A stretch of 64,000 nucleotides of DNA from Kappaphycus alvarezii (lineage: Eukaryota; Rhodophyta; Florideophyceae; Gigartinales; Solieriaceae), in contig NADL03000689.1 in the NCBI GenBank assembly GCA_002205965.3, positions 558,001 through 622,000 on the forward strand. Direction: 5' to 3'. Both the position numbers and the translations under genes were made by a program. Positions 42,210 through 54,160 of this stretch are shown piece by piece. How positions within the stretch are numbered: position 1 is the stretch's first letter; each line of letters opens with the position of its first letter. The notes below the pieces were generated by a model. The model saw nothing but the letters and a program-made list of their open reading frames with translations, made no database searches and was not told where the DNA came from.

Positions 42210-43636
42210 ATACATAAATATTATTTAATACAAAATAGGTTCTTTCCTCGAGTTCCTGTCCCTTCCATTCCAAGATCCAATCTTGACCTCTCCTTTTTCA
42301 AACCGATTGTCGCACCTTTTCTTTTAACAAAAGAGAAATCAGACAGTCACTTTACTTAATGAATCAAAATTTACAGAGGGAGTCTAATTTCTATTTTGTG
42401 TTTGAAGGTTTGACCCTCCTTCTTCAAAAAAAAATCTTTCGACTCTTGATCCGCTTTGCCCTCCAAATTCAGTTCCGACATTTTATCATGCATATTTTTT
42501 ATTATTTCCATGAATGCATCCACATTGAAGGCCGCAATATTTCCTCTCGTTAATTCTTTCGTTGAATCCTGTGAGATTTTTCTAAGGAATTACTGTATTT
42601 TTAGGCTGATAGCAACGTAGTTGCAGCAACACCCCTGCTACAAACCACCCCACAAGCTCACCCACTTTTCCCTCGATATGATCAACCACCGCCTGTCCCT
42701 GGCCATCGGAAAATCATTCAAAGCCCACGGCTCTATGAACGACCTGGCTTTGATGGCCAATGGACCAACAGAATTCGAGACTTACTGTAGGAGGATGGCC
42801 CGGAAACGGGTTCGGGAGTTGGTTCGCAGTCCTTGCTTCGAAGGGACAGAGAAGTAGGAATAAAGAGAGAGTCTGGAGGAGGGCGAGGATGGTGAGGCGG
42901 ATGTGGAGGAATCGGAATATGAGGAGGGTTGGGTGGACACATGTAAGCCACTGGTTCACAGCCATGGGGGAGATGCTGTAAAGGAAAAGGTGGAGAAAGG
43001 GGGTTTGATTGTAATCCCAGACTCCTCTTTTGCGTATGAAGCGGAGTTTGAGGGCCTTAAGGAGTGATTGGAGGAACACGATATGTCCAAATATATCTAT
43101 CATTCTGGGCCATTTAATTGAATTTATAAAGACTCCATTGGGGTTCCGGATATGTCGGAGGAATTATTTGGCTCTTATTTCGAAGACGAAGATTGTAAGG
43201 AGTAGATCTAGATATTTTTCCTTTTAGTGTCCTCTGCTAATCTTTCTCGTACCTAAGATTAGCTTTAATGCATTTTATGGTATTTAGCATGTTTTTTAGA
43301 CTTAAGAAGTGTTAGCCAAAAACTTCTATATAAACTGAGTAGAATGCATCCTTAGGAGAGGAAAAGTCAGTTGTGAGACAAATTTAATTGCAAAACCAAG
43401 TAGTCCAGAAGTTAAAAGTCAACTTCTGTCGTACGAAGCATTTCTTTGACGATAATCACTGATCATAGATATTAGGCCCTGATCATTCCGTACTAATTAG
43501 TATCTACTTGACCCTCGTACTTATCCTCCTATCCTTATTTCCAAAACCACACTTCGGTAGCACTCTTGTCGCTTGAAATATCTCCGACGTCGTAAGTTGG
43601 TTCTGAATACTATCCTCCGGAAATTTATCTCTATCA
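42210..43636 (+). repeat. Decayed LTR of the acidic-frame family, plus orientation
   Basis: The start is near AATACAAAATAGGTTCTTTC (about 42225). The acidic frame is readable in pieces (SMNDLALMANGPTEFETYCR at about 42740; VPDMSEELFGSYFEDEDCKE near 43150-43210). The TATA box (CTATATAAACTGAG, about 43328), the hairpin AGAAGTTAAAAGTCAACTTCT (about 43404) and the end TTTATCTCTATCA (43636) follow. It lies opposite to all other copies in the window. Confidence 0.65.
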
Positions 43637-44667
43637 TTTTACCGCAAAAAGACGAGGAATCGAAGCAGAGGAAAACTATGGTTCACCAGATCTCAGGATA
43701 AACTTTTTTAGTGAGGTGGCTCTGTGCGATGTTGTTGAACGGACTGGAAGCATTGAAGAAGGAAGTGTAGTACCCGAGAGCCTTCGCGGGAGGTGAGTTA
43801 GACGGAGAAGAGTGGCTTATGATCTTATAGTTGGCCCTTTTTCGCATATCAGGCAATCCGGCATACAGTGAGACTCCCAAACTTCGCACCGCATCACTCA
43901 AGAGTAATTTAACAACATCTACAGTACCCTCTCCGCTGGCTCTATAGTGAAGGCAGTTACTCCCCCATTACTGTGTCAGAATGCCCTTTTCGGTCGACTA
44001 CGGTTGTCTACAGTGCTTCAATATAGATTCAAATATATCATCTGAGAATAAAACACTGCGGCAGCCGTTATGTCCAATGCGCCTGTTTGACGGTTGGGCG
44101 TAGGGTGGCCTTCTAGTAAGCGTAGTTCCTCCCCATTACTATGTCAGAATGCATGCCCTTTTGAGTCGATTTTTTTTCTGGAGTACTTTTAGGATAGCAT
44201 CGAACATATCTTCGAAGAGGAAACACCCAAAATTTCCCCCTTAAACCTTCCTCTCCCTTCTAGATAGAAATTATCCCTATTTTTCCCGTTATGGTCTTCG
44301 TTTAAGTATTATTTTCGCCGGTATACGTATTCAGCGGGGAATGAATTATGTCTGAGAAAAGGAAATTGTGTTCGAGTGAAAAAAACATGCGAGCCAGAAT
44401 GGGGAAAGTTTTGGGTGGTTTTCTGTTTGAGGGTACAATCGATTTATCCTAAAGTTTTCCACACAACCACAATAGAATTGCGGAGGTAGCACTGGACTAG
44501 ATGGTGTGGTTGAGGCGATATCTGATATGATCAAGAGCAGTCGCCGTAGAACAACCGAAGCGAGGGGCAATTGCCTGGGCAAAGTCACGTAGGATCTCTC
44601 TTGTACGTTGGGACTGCGCACTGTAGGGACTGCGCACCAAGTGTGTTAGAGGCAAGTGAGATAAATG
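43637..44667. other. No gene assigned
   Basis: Weak open frames (for example 43683-43901 minus) have no recognisable motif. A short match to the dispersed TTTTCCA(G/C)ACAACCACAAT repeat lies at 44450-44475. Confidence 0.4.
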
Positions 44668-44672
44668 AGAAG

Positions 44673-46079
44673 TGACAGGGGTAAATCGTCGGGAGAAGAG
44701 TTAGTCAGAACAAATTACCCCAGAAAGGAGGTGTTGCAAGCGAAAAACGTGCTACCGTGGTATAGTTGAACGAACAAAAAGGAGTTGATATGGAAGACAG
44801 TTAAAAGGGCTACAAGCGAGTATGGAAGGGGCAGGGTCTACCACCTATGCTTAGTGACTAGCGTAGGAAATTTTTTTCTTGGGTCTGAAGTTGACTCTCA
44901 ACTTCCTACTACTCGTGACTTGACTTGAAGTTGTCTGCCAACTTGCTTCACCTCTCCATGAAGAGGCAGTGTACTCAGCTTATATAGACTTTCGGCTACC
45001 AATAATGTCCAAACGAAACTACAGAAGATACTAGGAAATTCATAAAAAACCTGTGCAGATGATATACTCAAAAAATGATACTTGAGAAACTAACAATGAA
45101 TGAGGTCCCCCTATTTCCCATTCTCTACATCAGATCCAAATAACTCCTCCAAAATATCCATGCTGCCCAAGCAGTCCCCACAAATATCTGCGAACGGCCC
45201 ATAGCTCTCTATTTCCTCCTGGGATATATCTAAACTACTAAAGACATCCCCATCCGGTTCCAGCATCGTCACACTTGTTCCAAATTTTCCAGTCCCGGCC
45301 CCACCATTCCAACACTTCCCATTCCTCCCATTTCTACATCCTCCTCATCCTCATCCTTTTCCTCATCTTCCTCGACCTCCTCCTTGTCCTCCTCCTCAAC
45401 ATCCTCATCATAGCCCTCCTCCTCCTCCTTTTCGTTAACCTCGTAGACTAATTCCGCGGCTGCCTACTCCTCGAAGGTCTCCCCAGCTCCCTTTTCGACT
45501 TCTCACTCCTGCCCCTCAGGTAGCTCCTCGGCCTCCTCTTCGGCGAACAAGCGACTCACAAATTCGATTAACTTTTTTTGTTTGTCGGCTTCGGTAGTCA
45601 TCACGGTCAGTAGGTCCGAAAGGGAGTAGGGGAATGGAGTTTAGGGGGCGGGGTGGTGATTTTCGGTAATGGAGGCGGATAGGCGAAGGTTGTTTATTTT
45701 GGTTGTAAATAAAGTGGAGCGATTGTGGATGGGGGATATAGGGTGTGAGGGGGAGGGCAGTGTGTGTAGGGTTCGTGGATCTTAAAACAGTTGGGTAAAA
45801 TGGGTTTAAGTACACCTCAGAGGCCGACTGGAACCAGTATCAAAAGGCTAAAATCGAAATTGCAGTAGCGCACTTGCGTGAAATTTCTATATAGGGAGTG
45901 AATTTGATGAAGAAAGTAGATAGAAAAGACGTAAAATGCTGATTTGGAGTAGAGCATCCAGTATGAAAATATCAATGGAGGATGGTAGACAAATTTGGAA
46001 AGGACAGTAAGCGGAGTCAAAGGCGAGATCGTTGTAAGTTGCTGGATGACACGAAGGGAGGACCATTTTCTGGATTACG
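44673..46079 (-). repeat. Solo LTR, acidic-frame family
   Basis: A single LTR of 1407 bp, with no internal region on either side, is flanked by the perfect 5-bp duplication AGAAG (44668-44672 and 46080-46084). The TATA box and hairpins are intact. The acidic frame is present but broken. Solo LTRs of this kind arise by recombination between the two LTRs of an inserted element. Confidence 0.88.
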
Positions 46080-46084
46080 AGAAG

Positions 46085-46860
46085 GATTCGCCAGTGAGCG
46101 GATCGGAGTCTGAGAGGGCCAGAAGTTTTTCCGACGCCCTGCTTCCTTCGCTGCCTCCCGTCGTTGTCCCTCCTCTCAGCAGGAACTTCGCGAATTCGTT
46201 TCCGGCTTTGCGTTTAGCCTTCAAGTGATGCATGGGCGAAACTTTTCCACCCCCGTCTGCTGTGTGGTTGATCTCTGGATACTTTCCGCTCACTTTCGTG
46301 CCTTAGAACTGGTAAAGATTTACGACCAGAAATGTCCTTCTCTCTACTTGGTGGTAGAGGGAAGAGGTTTGGGTGTTTCACTCCCGGAAGATATATCCAA
46401 CCTATCCCATGGTTTTCCAGACAACCACAATCGACTCAAAAAGGGTATAGTAATGGGGAAGGAACTACGCTTCCTACAAAGCTACCTTCAGGTCAGCCAT
46501 CAAGCAGGCCGCATTGGGCACGACTGCTGTTGCAGCTTGCCTTTGCATCAAAACCCCCCGACCCTTTTCGTACGTCTCCAATGCCCCAACGCAGCTCACG
46601 CAGAGAAGCAGCGGAAATACCAAGGGTTCCTTGCTGAGCTGCCTGGGAGAAACAGGCTGGTTTCTGTTACCATCTCAACGCTTGGAGGATGGCATCCGAC
46701 GGCGTTCTCCGTCGTCAAGGAACTCGCGAGAACCGTTGCCACCCGCGCAATGGAACGGTTTTCGACGGTTAGAGGCATTCTTTTACAGCGGCACTCCGCT
46801 TTGACAGTAACCTCCAATGCCGCTTGTTTGCTGGTTGGCCTCCCTTCCACCTTCTGGTAG
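46085..46860 (+). mobile_element. LINE C-terminal remnant
   Basis: The region 46110-46290 matches the scrap at 10484-10745. The open frame from 46225 (211 residues) continues with EDISNLSHGFPDNHNRLKKG, then AEKQRKYQGFLAELPGRNRL, VSVTISTLGGWHPTAFSVVK and GILLQRHSALTVTSNAACLL. The last blocks look like the helix and strand after the nuclease core of restriction-like-nuclease LINEs. It is probably a composite of two remnants rather than a host gene. Confidence 0.55.
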
Positions 46861-46904
46861 ATTGGAGTGCCATCCACAGCTTTCGACGCATTGTACGGTT
46901 TCAC

Positions 46905-47005
46905 AATTGGCTTGACAATGATACGATATCTACACTCCGGTACAAATTTACTGGATACCAACCCACATATCTACCACAGTAAATTAACCCCCCATTTACA
47001 CACTA
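46905..47005. repeat. Dispersed repeat, inverted copy of 10030-10115
   Basis: The shared words CTCCGGTACAAATTTACT and GATACCAACCCACATATC read in the opposite orientation to the copy near 10 kb. Confidence 0.65.
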
Positions 47006-47189
47006 TACCAGCTTGCTGAGTATCAGCCAGCTCAACTGTGGCAGTAAATGAACCCCTCGTGTTCCCCCTTAAGAAATGGGATCAGCTAATGTTCCCGGGA
47101 ACATGAAGCAGTTGCTAATTGACATGCGGTACAGGAACTGGCTGTATTGAAAAACGCATGTCCAAACTTAGTGACTGTTGCACGTCCTT

Positions 47190-47786
47190 CTACTGAAACA
47201 TGGTCTCTGGAACCATGCGTCAATAATGTTAGTCATTTTGGAATGACATTAATCCTCTTCATCTCATTCTTCGCGTACTGGAATCGAGACATGTTCTGCA
47301 GAGAATATTTGGTCGGTTTATCACAGATTCGGCCCCTGAAGACTTGCGTGGGAAAATAGTGAAATGAGATTCAACCTCTTTTGTTTGGCCTTAAGAATTC
47401 TAGTCATACAGGCAATGTACAGGTTCTTTTTCATACCCCAAAATTAGCTACCGACTTTCGATAATCCAAATAGGTTTCCTTATCCCATTCCGAAATGGGT
47501 CATTTGTTGGAGCTTGGAATCTGTAGCAGAACCCTGCCGCCCCAAGAAATTATAGAACATTGCAGTTGATTAGACTAGTACCGGGAGAAGTAAGTGAAAA
47601 GCGTATATTTCTTTGAAACCCATCTACGAATAATCAGAAGGGAGCTTGGGAATAGAAAAACCCGCCACACGGAGGAGCTTTTAAGCTAGAGCACTCCTCT
47701 TCCGATTTATAGAATAGCTGCTCTGTGTTAGCTAATCATCCACGGAAATCGAGGTTCGGGAAACAATACTGTATTTTCGCAAACAA
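47190..47786 (+). other. Upstream region of PiT copy B
   Basis: This is the diverged counterpart of 24655-25287. It has no gene and presumably holds the promoter. I find no shared phosphate-response-like motif that I could name with confidence. Confidence 0.6.
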
Positions 47787-49739
47787 ATGGTCGAGACTTT
47801 TACCTGGCCTCTTGAGGCGGCCGGCCCCTACACGCTAGGCCAAGGCATCACTGTAGACTCCGTCGATAGGTACCTATGGATTGTCATCGTCGGTGGGATC
47901 CTCGCGTTTGCTATGGCATGGGGTATCGGTGCCAATGACGTCGCTAATGCCTTTGCCACTTCCGTCGGTGCTGGCTCCCTGACCCTCAAGTGGGCTTGCG
48001 TGATTGCTGCCGTTATGGAATTCCTTGGAGCCTTCCTCATGGGTGGCTCCGTGACTGACACCGTGCGAAAGAAGATCATTGATGTTGATGTGTTCAACCC
48101 AGTCGAAGCGGACGGAGCTGCTAACGGCCCCGAGCTATTGATGACCGGTTTCTTCTGCGCGCTCATTTCTGCCACCACCTGGTTGATTATTGCCACCTAC
48201 TTTTCCCTCCCTGTTTCCACCACCCACTCCATCATCGGTTCCCTGGTCGGTGTCGGTCTCGCCTACCGAGGTGGCTCAGCGGTAGTGTGGATTTCTGATG
48301 GTAGCGGCTTCGCTGCTCTCAAGGGTGTTGTCGGCGTTATTCTCTCCTGGGTCATCTCCCCAGTTCTCTCAGCCATCTTCGCCATGGTCGTGTTCTTGCT
48401 TGTCCGTACTCTCGTGCTCCGTCGCCAGGACCCGTACAAGGCTGGTCTCATGTTCATGCCACTCTTCTACGGTATCACCATTGCTGTCACCATCTTCTTC
48501 ATTATCTACAAGGGTGACAAGAGATTCTCCATCTCAAAGAAGCTCTCGGTTGGTGTTGCTATTGCTATTGCCCTCGGTGGCGGTGCCGTCGTTGCCATTC
48601 TCTCGTGGTTCGTCATTATCCCGCTCGCCAAGAGGTACGTGGAGAGGTGGGAGGCCCGTGAGGCCGAGCTCGCCGAGAAGCCGGAGCTCGCTGCCGAGGA
48701 GGCTGCCAAGACCGCCAAGATTGATAACGCCCTCTCCAAAGTCGGAATCAACGTGAATATTACCGAGGAGTTGGATGAAGACGTTCTCCGCATGCACGAC
48801 AACGTCGAAAAGTTCGATCCCAAGACGGAACGCCTCTTCACCTGGGTCCAGATCTTCACCGCTGCCTTCGATGCTTTCGCGCACGGTGCTAATGATGTCG
48901 CGAACGCTATCGCTCCTTTCTCCTCCATCTACCAGCTCTACCGCAGCAATGGTCTTATCCACAAGGTCAACATCAATGAGTTCGAGACAAGCGGCACCTA
49001 CTCTGGTGGCCAGCTCAATGGTGCCGAGTTTAACGAGGAGGACCCCATCCCGGACTTCGAGAGCTACTGTGGTAAGGTCGGCGATGTAGAGTTTTTCAAG
49101 TGTGCCTCCCCGCCGCGCTTCCCGTACATCACTGGCCAGGTAGAGGGCTCCTCCTCAGCGGAGTTCAGCATTTATGATGAGGAAGGCAAGTACACTGGTG
49201 AAGACGGAACTTGCTACTCAGAATGCAACCCCAACAACTTTGAAGACTACAGCAAGTTCAAGCAGGAAGTGCCGCTTTGGATCCTTGCCCTAGGTGGTGT
49301 TGGTATTGTTGCTGGCCTCGCCATGTGGGGCTACCGCATCATCGTTGCCATTGGTGTGAAGCTCACCAAGCTCACCCCGTCCCGTGGTTTCTCCATTGAG
49401 ATTGGCGCCGCCATCACGGTCATTCTTGCCTCGCGTATCGGTCTTCCAGTTTCGACCACTCATTGCCAGGTCGGTGCCACCATGGGTGTTGGACTCATTG
49501 AGTTCAAGTCATCAACCGTTAACTGGAAGCAGTTCTTCTTCATCTGTATCGGATGGATCTTCACCGTTGTCTTCACTGGGTTCTTGTCTGCCGGTATTTT
49601 CGCCGTACTCGCGTACTCGCCATCCGTCTTCCCTGTCCCGCAGGGTGAGCTCGGCTACTGCCCTGGAAACCGTCTCTTCCAGTACAATGAGACTGTTGAA
49701 GAGTTCCAGGGTATCATCTGCTCTGGTTTCGAGGTATAA
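47787..49739 (+). CDS. PiT-family (SLC20-like) inorganic phosphate transporter, copy B, intact
   Basis: This intronless frame has 650 codons. PiT proteins import inorganic phosphate across the plasma membrane, coupled to Na+ or H+. The two family repeats are evident, with GANDVANA signatures at residues 48-55 and 367-374. Each repeat also has a partner motif: LPVSTTHSIIGSLVGVG in the first half and LPVSTTHCQVGATMGVG in the second. About ten to twelve hydrophobic segments surround a charged central loop (roughly residues 275-345), as is usual for the family. A cysteine-containing loop (SYCGKVGDVEFFKC, GTCYSECNPNN) follows the second signature. The ATG lies directly before the conserved N-terminus and copy A starts at the same place. 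The coupling ion cannot be told from sequence. It is nearly identical to the split copy A. Confidence 0.95.
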   Translation: MVETFTWPLEAAGPYTLGQGITVDSVDRYLWIVIVGGILAFAMAWGIGANDVANAFATSVGAGSLTLKWACVIAAVMEFLGAFLMGGSVTDTVRKKIIDVDVFNPVEADGAANGPELLMTGFFCALISATTWLIIATYFSLPVSTTHSIIGSLVGVGLAYRGGSAVVWISDGSGFAALKGVVGVILSWVISPVLSAIFAMVVFLLVRTLVLRRQDPYKAGLMFMPLFYGITIAVTIFFIIYKGDKRFSISKKLSVGVAIAIALGGGAVVAILSWFVIIPLAKRYVERWEAREAELAEKPELAAEEAAKTAKIDNALSKVGINVNITEELDEDVLRMHDNVEKFDPKTERLFTWVQIFTAAFDAFAHGANDVANAIAPFSSIYQLYRSNGLIHKVNINEFETSGTYSGGQLNGAEFNEEDPIPDFESYCGKVGDVEFFKCASPPRFPYITGQVEGSSSAEFSIYDEEGKYTGEDGTCYSECNPNNFEDYSKFKQEVPLWILALGGVGIVAGLAMWGYRIIVAIGVKLTKLTPSRGFSIEIGAAITVILASRIGLPVSTTHCQVGATMGVGLIEFKSSTVNWKQFFFICIGWIFTVVFTGFLSAGIFAVLAYSPSVFPVPQGELGYCPGNRLFQYNETVEEFQGIICSGFEV

Positions 49740-49944
49740 ATGACCCCTCCAGCCATTACAGTTAATAATTAGATCCGCTCTGCGACTGCAGTGTGTATTG
49801 CTCCCCCTTTTGCATGGCCTCAATATTGACTATTAAAAACATATCTTCGCAGCGCGAACATATGCCCTACTAGCGTTACTGAGCGAGTGATGGAAGGGGA
49901 GGGTGCAGTCCGTCTTCATGCTAAAGAGATGATATTTACTCATT
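49740..49944. other. 3' flank of PiT copy B
   Basis: The first 35 bases match the copy A flank. The rest has no recognisable feature before the solo LTR. Confidence 0.4.
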
Positions 49945-49949
49945 ACATA

Positions 49950-51409
49950 TGATAGGGGTAAATTGTCTGGAAAAGAGATACTCAGAACCAACTACCCCAA
50001 GAAGTAGGTGTTGCAAGCGACAAAAGTGCTACCGCGGTATAGTTAAACGAACAAAAAGGAGTGTATATGGAAGAGAGTTGAAAGGCCTACAAGCAAGTAT
50101 GGAAGGGGCAGGGTCTACCACCTATGCTTAGTGACTAGCGTAAAATAAATGCTTCTTGGGTCTGGAGTTGACTCTCAACTTCCTACTACTTGGGACTTAA
50201 CTTTAAGTTGTCTGCCAACTTGCTTGACCTCCCCATGGTGAAGCACTTTACTCAGCTTATATAGACCTTCGGCTACCCCTTAAGTACGAGTAAAACTACA
50301 GAAGATACCAGGAAATGCATAAAAACACTTTGTGTGGATGATATACTCTAAAGAAAACATACGTAAGAAAATAACAATCAATGAGGTCCTCTTACTTCCC
50401 ATTCTCTGAATTAGATCCAAACAACTCCTCCAAAATATCCATGCTGCCCAAAAAGTCCCCAAAAATAACTGCGAACGGCTCATAACCATCTATTTCCTCC
50501 TAGGAGATATCTAAACTACTAAAGATATCCCCATCCGGTTCCATCGTCGGTACCAATTGTTCCATACATTCCACCATTCCAACACTTCCCATGCCTCCCT
50601 GTCCCTCATCGTCCTCGTCCTCGTCCTCGTCCTCATCCTCATCCTTGTCCTTATCCTTGTCCTTATCCTTGTCCTTATCCTTGTCCTTGTCCTTGTCCTC
50701 ATCCTCGTCTTCATCCTTGTCCTCATCGTCCTCGTCCTTAACCTCGTAAACTAATTCCGGGGCTGCCCACTCCTCGAAGGCCCCCAGCTCCCCCATCTAC
50801 TTCCCACCCCTGTCCCTCAGGTACCTCCTTCGCCTCCTCATCGACGAACAAACGTTGCACAAATTCGATCACCTCTTTTTGTTTGTCGGCGAAGGTAGTC
50901 ATCAAGGTCAGTAGGTCCGAAAGGGATTGGGGAAATGGAGTTTAGGGGGCAGGGGTGGCGATTTTTGGCGATGGAGACGGATGGGCGACGTTCGTTCATT
51001 TTGGTTGTAAATGGGGTGGAGCTATTGTGAATGGAAGATAGAGGGTGTGAGGGGGAGGGTAGTGTGTGTAGAGGTTGATGGATCTCAAAAAAGTTGGGTA
51101 AAATGGGTTCAAGTAAACTTTAGAGCCGGACTGGAGTCGATACTAAAAGTTCAAATCGAAATTGCAGTAGCGCAATTGCGTGAATTTTCTACATAAGGAG
51201 TGAATTTGATGAAGAAGATAGATAAAGAAGACGTAAAACGCTGATTTGGAGGAGAGGATACAGTATTGAAATATCTAGGGATGATGTTAGGAAAATTTGG
51301 AAAGGACGGTTAGCAGAGTCAGGGGCGGGATCGTTGTAAGTTGCAGGATTACACGAACAGAGAACCATTTCCTGTATTACACGAGGTGAGGACCATTTTT
51401 TGTAATAAA
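49950..51409 (-). repeat. Solo LTR, acidic-frame family
   Basis: A single 1460-bp LTR is flanked by the 5-bp duplication ACATA (49945-49949 and 51410-51414). The TATA box and stem-loops are present. The acidic frame is partly open: a 98-residue stretch at 50500-50796 reads EEWAAPELVYEVKDEDDEDK, then a long Asp-Lys and Asp-Glu alternation, then MEQLVPTMEPDGDIFSSLDI. Confidence 0.88.
50610..50740. repeat. Hexanucleotide-type microsatellite in the LTR frame
   Basis: CCTCGT, CCTTGT and CCTTAT-like units encode the Asp-Lys/Asp-Glu run on the minus strand. The equivalent place in the first Ty3 LTR (about 16200-16310) is a CCT/CTC-rich run encoding Glu. Confidence 0.75.
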
Positions 51410-51414
51410 ACATA

Positions 51415-52141
51415 TCAAGGGTGCGCCCTACTGACCGACTATTCACTTCAGAGCTGAAAAAGCACGCCGCACCAGTCCGTCGAACAGGGGGGGGGGAACG
51501 GGGTGCTTTACTGATTAGAGATGTAGGGCGACAATTTTCCGAGACAAGTGGGGGCAAGTCTGTATATTCGAGATTCTGAAGAGGACATGCCTTCTCGAAA
51601 ACTTGCAAAAACACTCAAATTACATCTCTTCTCGACTGACTACACTCAAAATTCACTTCATATCGCTCGGCGCCCGCGCACGGCGTGGGCGCCGGACCCT
51701 CATCTGGCTATTTCCTCAGGAGAGTACCCGTCACCGCTTCAGAGCTCTCGCTGCATCGTTTTTGTCGATGGCCCCATCGAGTTGATTGACTCCCCGCGCC
51801 CCCAGCGCACTTGGAACGAACGGGGAAAGGTGTATAAGGACGGCTCTACTACTCGAACAAGGTTTTCGAATTCCACCGTACCCTGCCGCGCTCAAATTCA
51901 CCGTCATTTTGACGGACTGCGAGGGGTTGTGGTCTTCACAGCCTTGCGGGCTTGTCGTCACGCTCTCTCGTCCGGAGTTCTCGCCGTTGTCGTCCCCGTC
52001 TCTATCTGTAGGCCTATGTGCTTGCAGCGGGAGTTTTTTGAGCCTTCTGAGTCCTCAGTTCAGATGGTAGAGTTTTCTTCCGGTCCCTTTCTCGCTTGGG
52101 TGAGCAATTGGTTCAGCCATTTCCCGGAGTCGTCCGTCTAG
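51415..52141 (+). other. GC-rich region with an uncertain 197-codon frame
   Basis: The frame 51548-52141 opens at GTG, with the first ATG at about 51587. It reads SRCIVFVDGPIELIDSPRPQ and KVYKDGSTTRTRFSNSTVP with no motif I recognise. The start of the region (51430-51450) is another copy of the GACCGACTATTCA repeat. It could be a host gene, a transposon part, or a chance frame in GC-rich DNA. I would not rely on it. Confidence 0.25.
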
Positions 52142-52318
52142 CAGAGCCCGAGGTCCTGTATAGTGCGGACCTGTCAACAAACAATAAAGCGTCATTCTTC
52201 TTCATGCCTTCTACAGTACGTCGGGTGGAAGGCAAACTATTACAGCAGCCCTCGTGGTGCGAGAGTTTAGTGTTGCGCGACTCCCAGCGTCGCTGTTTGA
52301 TTGGAGTGGTTTGCTCGT

Positions 52319-52375
52319 ACAGTACTGTATACAGTACTACTACAGTACTGTATACAGTACTACTGTACATTGTAC
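52319..52375. repeat. Duplicated ACAGTACTGT palindromes in the LTR
   Basis: TACAGTACTGTATACAGTAC occurs twice in a row (about 52319 and 52342), followed by CTGTACATTGTAC. The word is the same one seen in the repeats near 3.6 kb and 63.6 kb. Confidence 0.7.
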
Positions 52376-52539
52376 TTGAATTGTACACGCCTAGAAACTC
52401 CGGAACGACCGCCCCTAAAAGAGGACGAGAGGGCTGCCGGAATCCAGGGGAAGGGAAGGTAGGTTCCGCTTGGCTGACAAAGAAGAGTAAACAGAAAACA
52501 AGCATTTTGTGGTACCGTATCCAAGGTCGACTTCGAACA

Positions 52540-54160
52540 TGAAGGATTCACCGAGACCACACGCTTCCTTCCACGGTTTCCCTGCTTCAGACGTCGCGCG
52601 CTTCTTCTTCGCGTAACATAATGTAGTTGTGCGCCGGAAAAGCGACTAGGAAAAGGCGCTCCAGTTCCTTTGCCACCTCGAGGGGGCAGCGTTTGAGCGT
52701 TACTACAAGGATTTTGCGCGAGACGAAAAAATGGCAGAGGAGGTGAATGACTACTCTACTGCTAAGACCACCCTCATAGAGGAGTTTAGGAAGACCTGAA
52801 GCCTAAAGAAGAACTATAGAAGTCTATCAATGCTAGTTTGGATCTGAAGGATTTATAGGGATCCCTGGCGCAGTTGGACGCTATACAAGAGATTTGGATT
52901 TAATGATATAACTTCGTTCAGCCTGCTTCGGAAAAAAGTGGCAGAAAATCATGACATGGTGCAGTTTTTCATGTTTAAAGCCCCGTCGGAGTATAAAGGG
53001 CTCAACAAGGCAATTAAAGGCTTCATAAGTGGACAAAAGACGTTCTATGGAGAAGAGAGTCAAGGACCCTCATCGATTGGAACGCCGAAGAAGATCCTTA
53101 AAGGACGGATTCTCATAGTTCTCAGCATCTGGTAAACAAGGTGGATAAGTAGGCCGACCAATTCGCTGAACTGCCGTTGCTTTTGAAGGAATAATTCGAC
53201 GGAACGACACCGCCGGTGAGGATGGATGCAGATTTCTTTGCAGCTATTGCAACCAGAAGGGCCATAGGGCGAGCAGTTGCCCGCATAACGTGCATAGAGA
53301 GACGCGTTGCACGATTTGTGGTGGAGGAGTCAATTCGGAAGCAACATGCTGGTGCAAGAACTTTCGTGGTGATGATCAGCGAGGAGGAGTTACTAGGGCC
53401 CATTCTGAGTCTGAGTAAGAGTTAAAAATGTAGAAGCCGGAGAATGATGACAAGGTAGCCGTTATTCAATAATGTCGCAAAAAGAAGGTGGTTGAAGCCG
53501 CGAAGAGAAGTGCGGACGGGCAGGCTCTCAAGAAAAAGAGGAGGTAAGACTTGATGGATCCTTTTTACATCTTGAATAGGGCCCCTGCTAATCGTCCGCC
53601 AATGATGAAGGAAGAAGAATTAGAGGGAAAACCAGAAGTCAAAGAAAAAATCAGGTGGGCTCCAGGATCATGTAGGGAAGTATAACGTCATCGCTGAACT
53701 GGCTTACGCTGCCTCAGGGATAGACTTCGGGCAACTTTTTGCGCGGGATGCCGAGGAGGCCAAAAAGGTTTTAAGGAGATTGTTACCTAAGAGTATATCG
53801 GTTACACAGGCGTCGATGGCTAACTCTTCAGGAGGTCAACACAGACCTTAGTTTGCAGCTGTGAAGCTATATGGAAAGGAAAGGTATTACCCTATGGACA
53901 GGGGAGCAGTTCCTAACCTGATTTCTTGGGACCTCTGCAAAAAGCTTGCCCTCACCCCGATGGAAAACGATCATCAGGTGATGGTAGCAGACGGAACTGT
54001 CGCCGAGTTTCTTGGCTGTCTCAGAGGATTGCCGCTGTCTTACGGGTCAACCGTCGTGAACCTGGAGTTCCAGGTGGTCAAAAATGCCCCGTCCGAATTC
54101 ATTGCTGGAATTCCGACCCTGGAAGCCCTCCAGACGCGTCTCGATTATGCACTCCAATAA
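52540..54160 (+). mobile_element. Old Ty3 relic: gag and protease parts
   Basis: Gag is readable in pieces (HDMVQFFMFKAPSEYKGLNK; YNVIAELAYAASGIDFGQLF, the latter matching the other Ty3 gags). The protease-like stretch at 53861-54160 reads DRGAVPNLISWDLCKKLALT, VADGTVAEFLGCLRGLPLS and EFIAGIPTLEALQTRL, a retropepsin pattern. Confidence 0.75.

Noticed and set aside
44346-44621. 91-codon minus-strand frame (RSPNVQERSYVTLPRQLPLA)
   Set aside because: It has no recognisable motif and overlaps a dispersed repeat, so there is no support for a gene.
46225-46860. 211-codon host protein
   Set aside because: Its parts match LINE C-terminal fragments elsewhere in the window (10484-10745, 13316-13410), so it is better read as merged LINE remnants.
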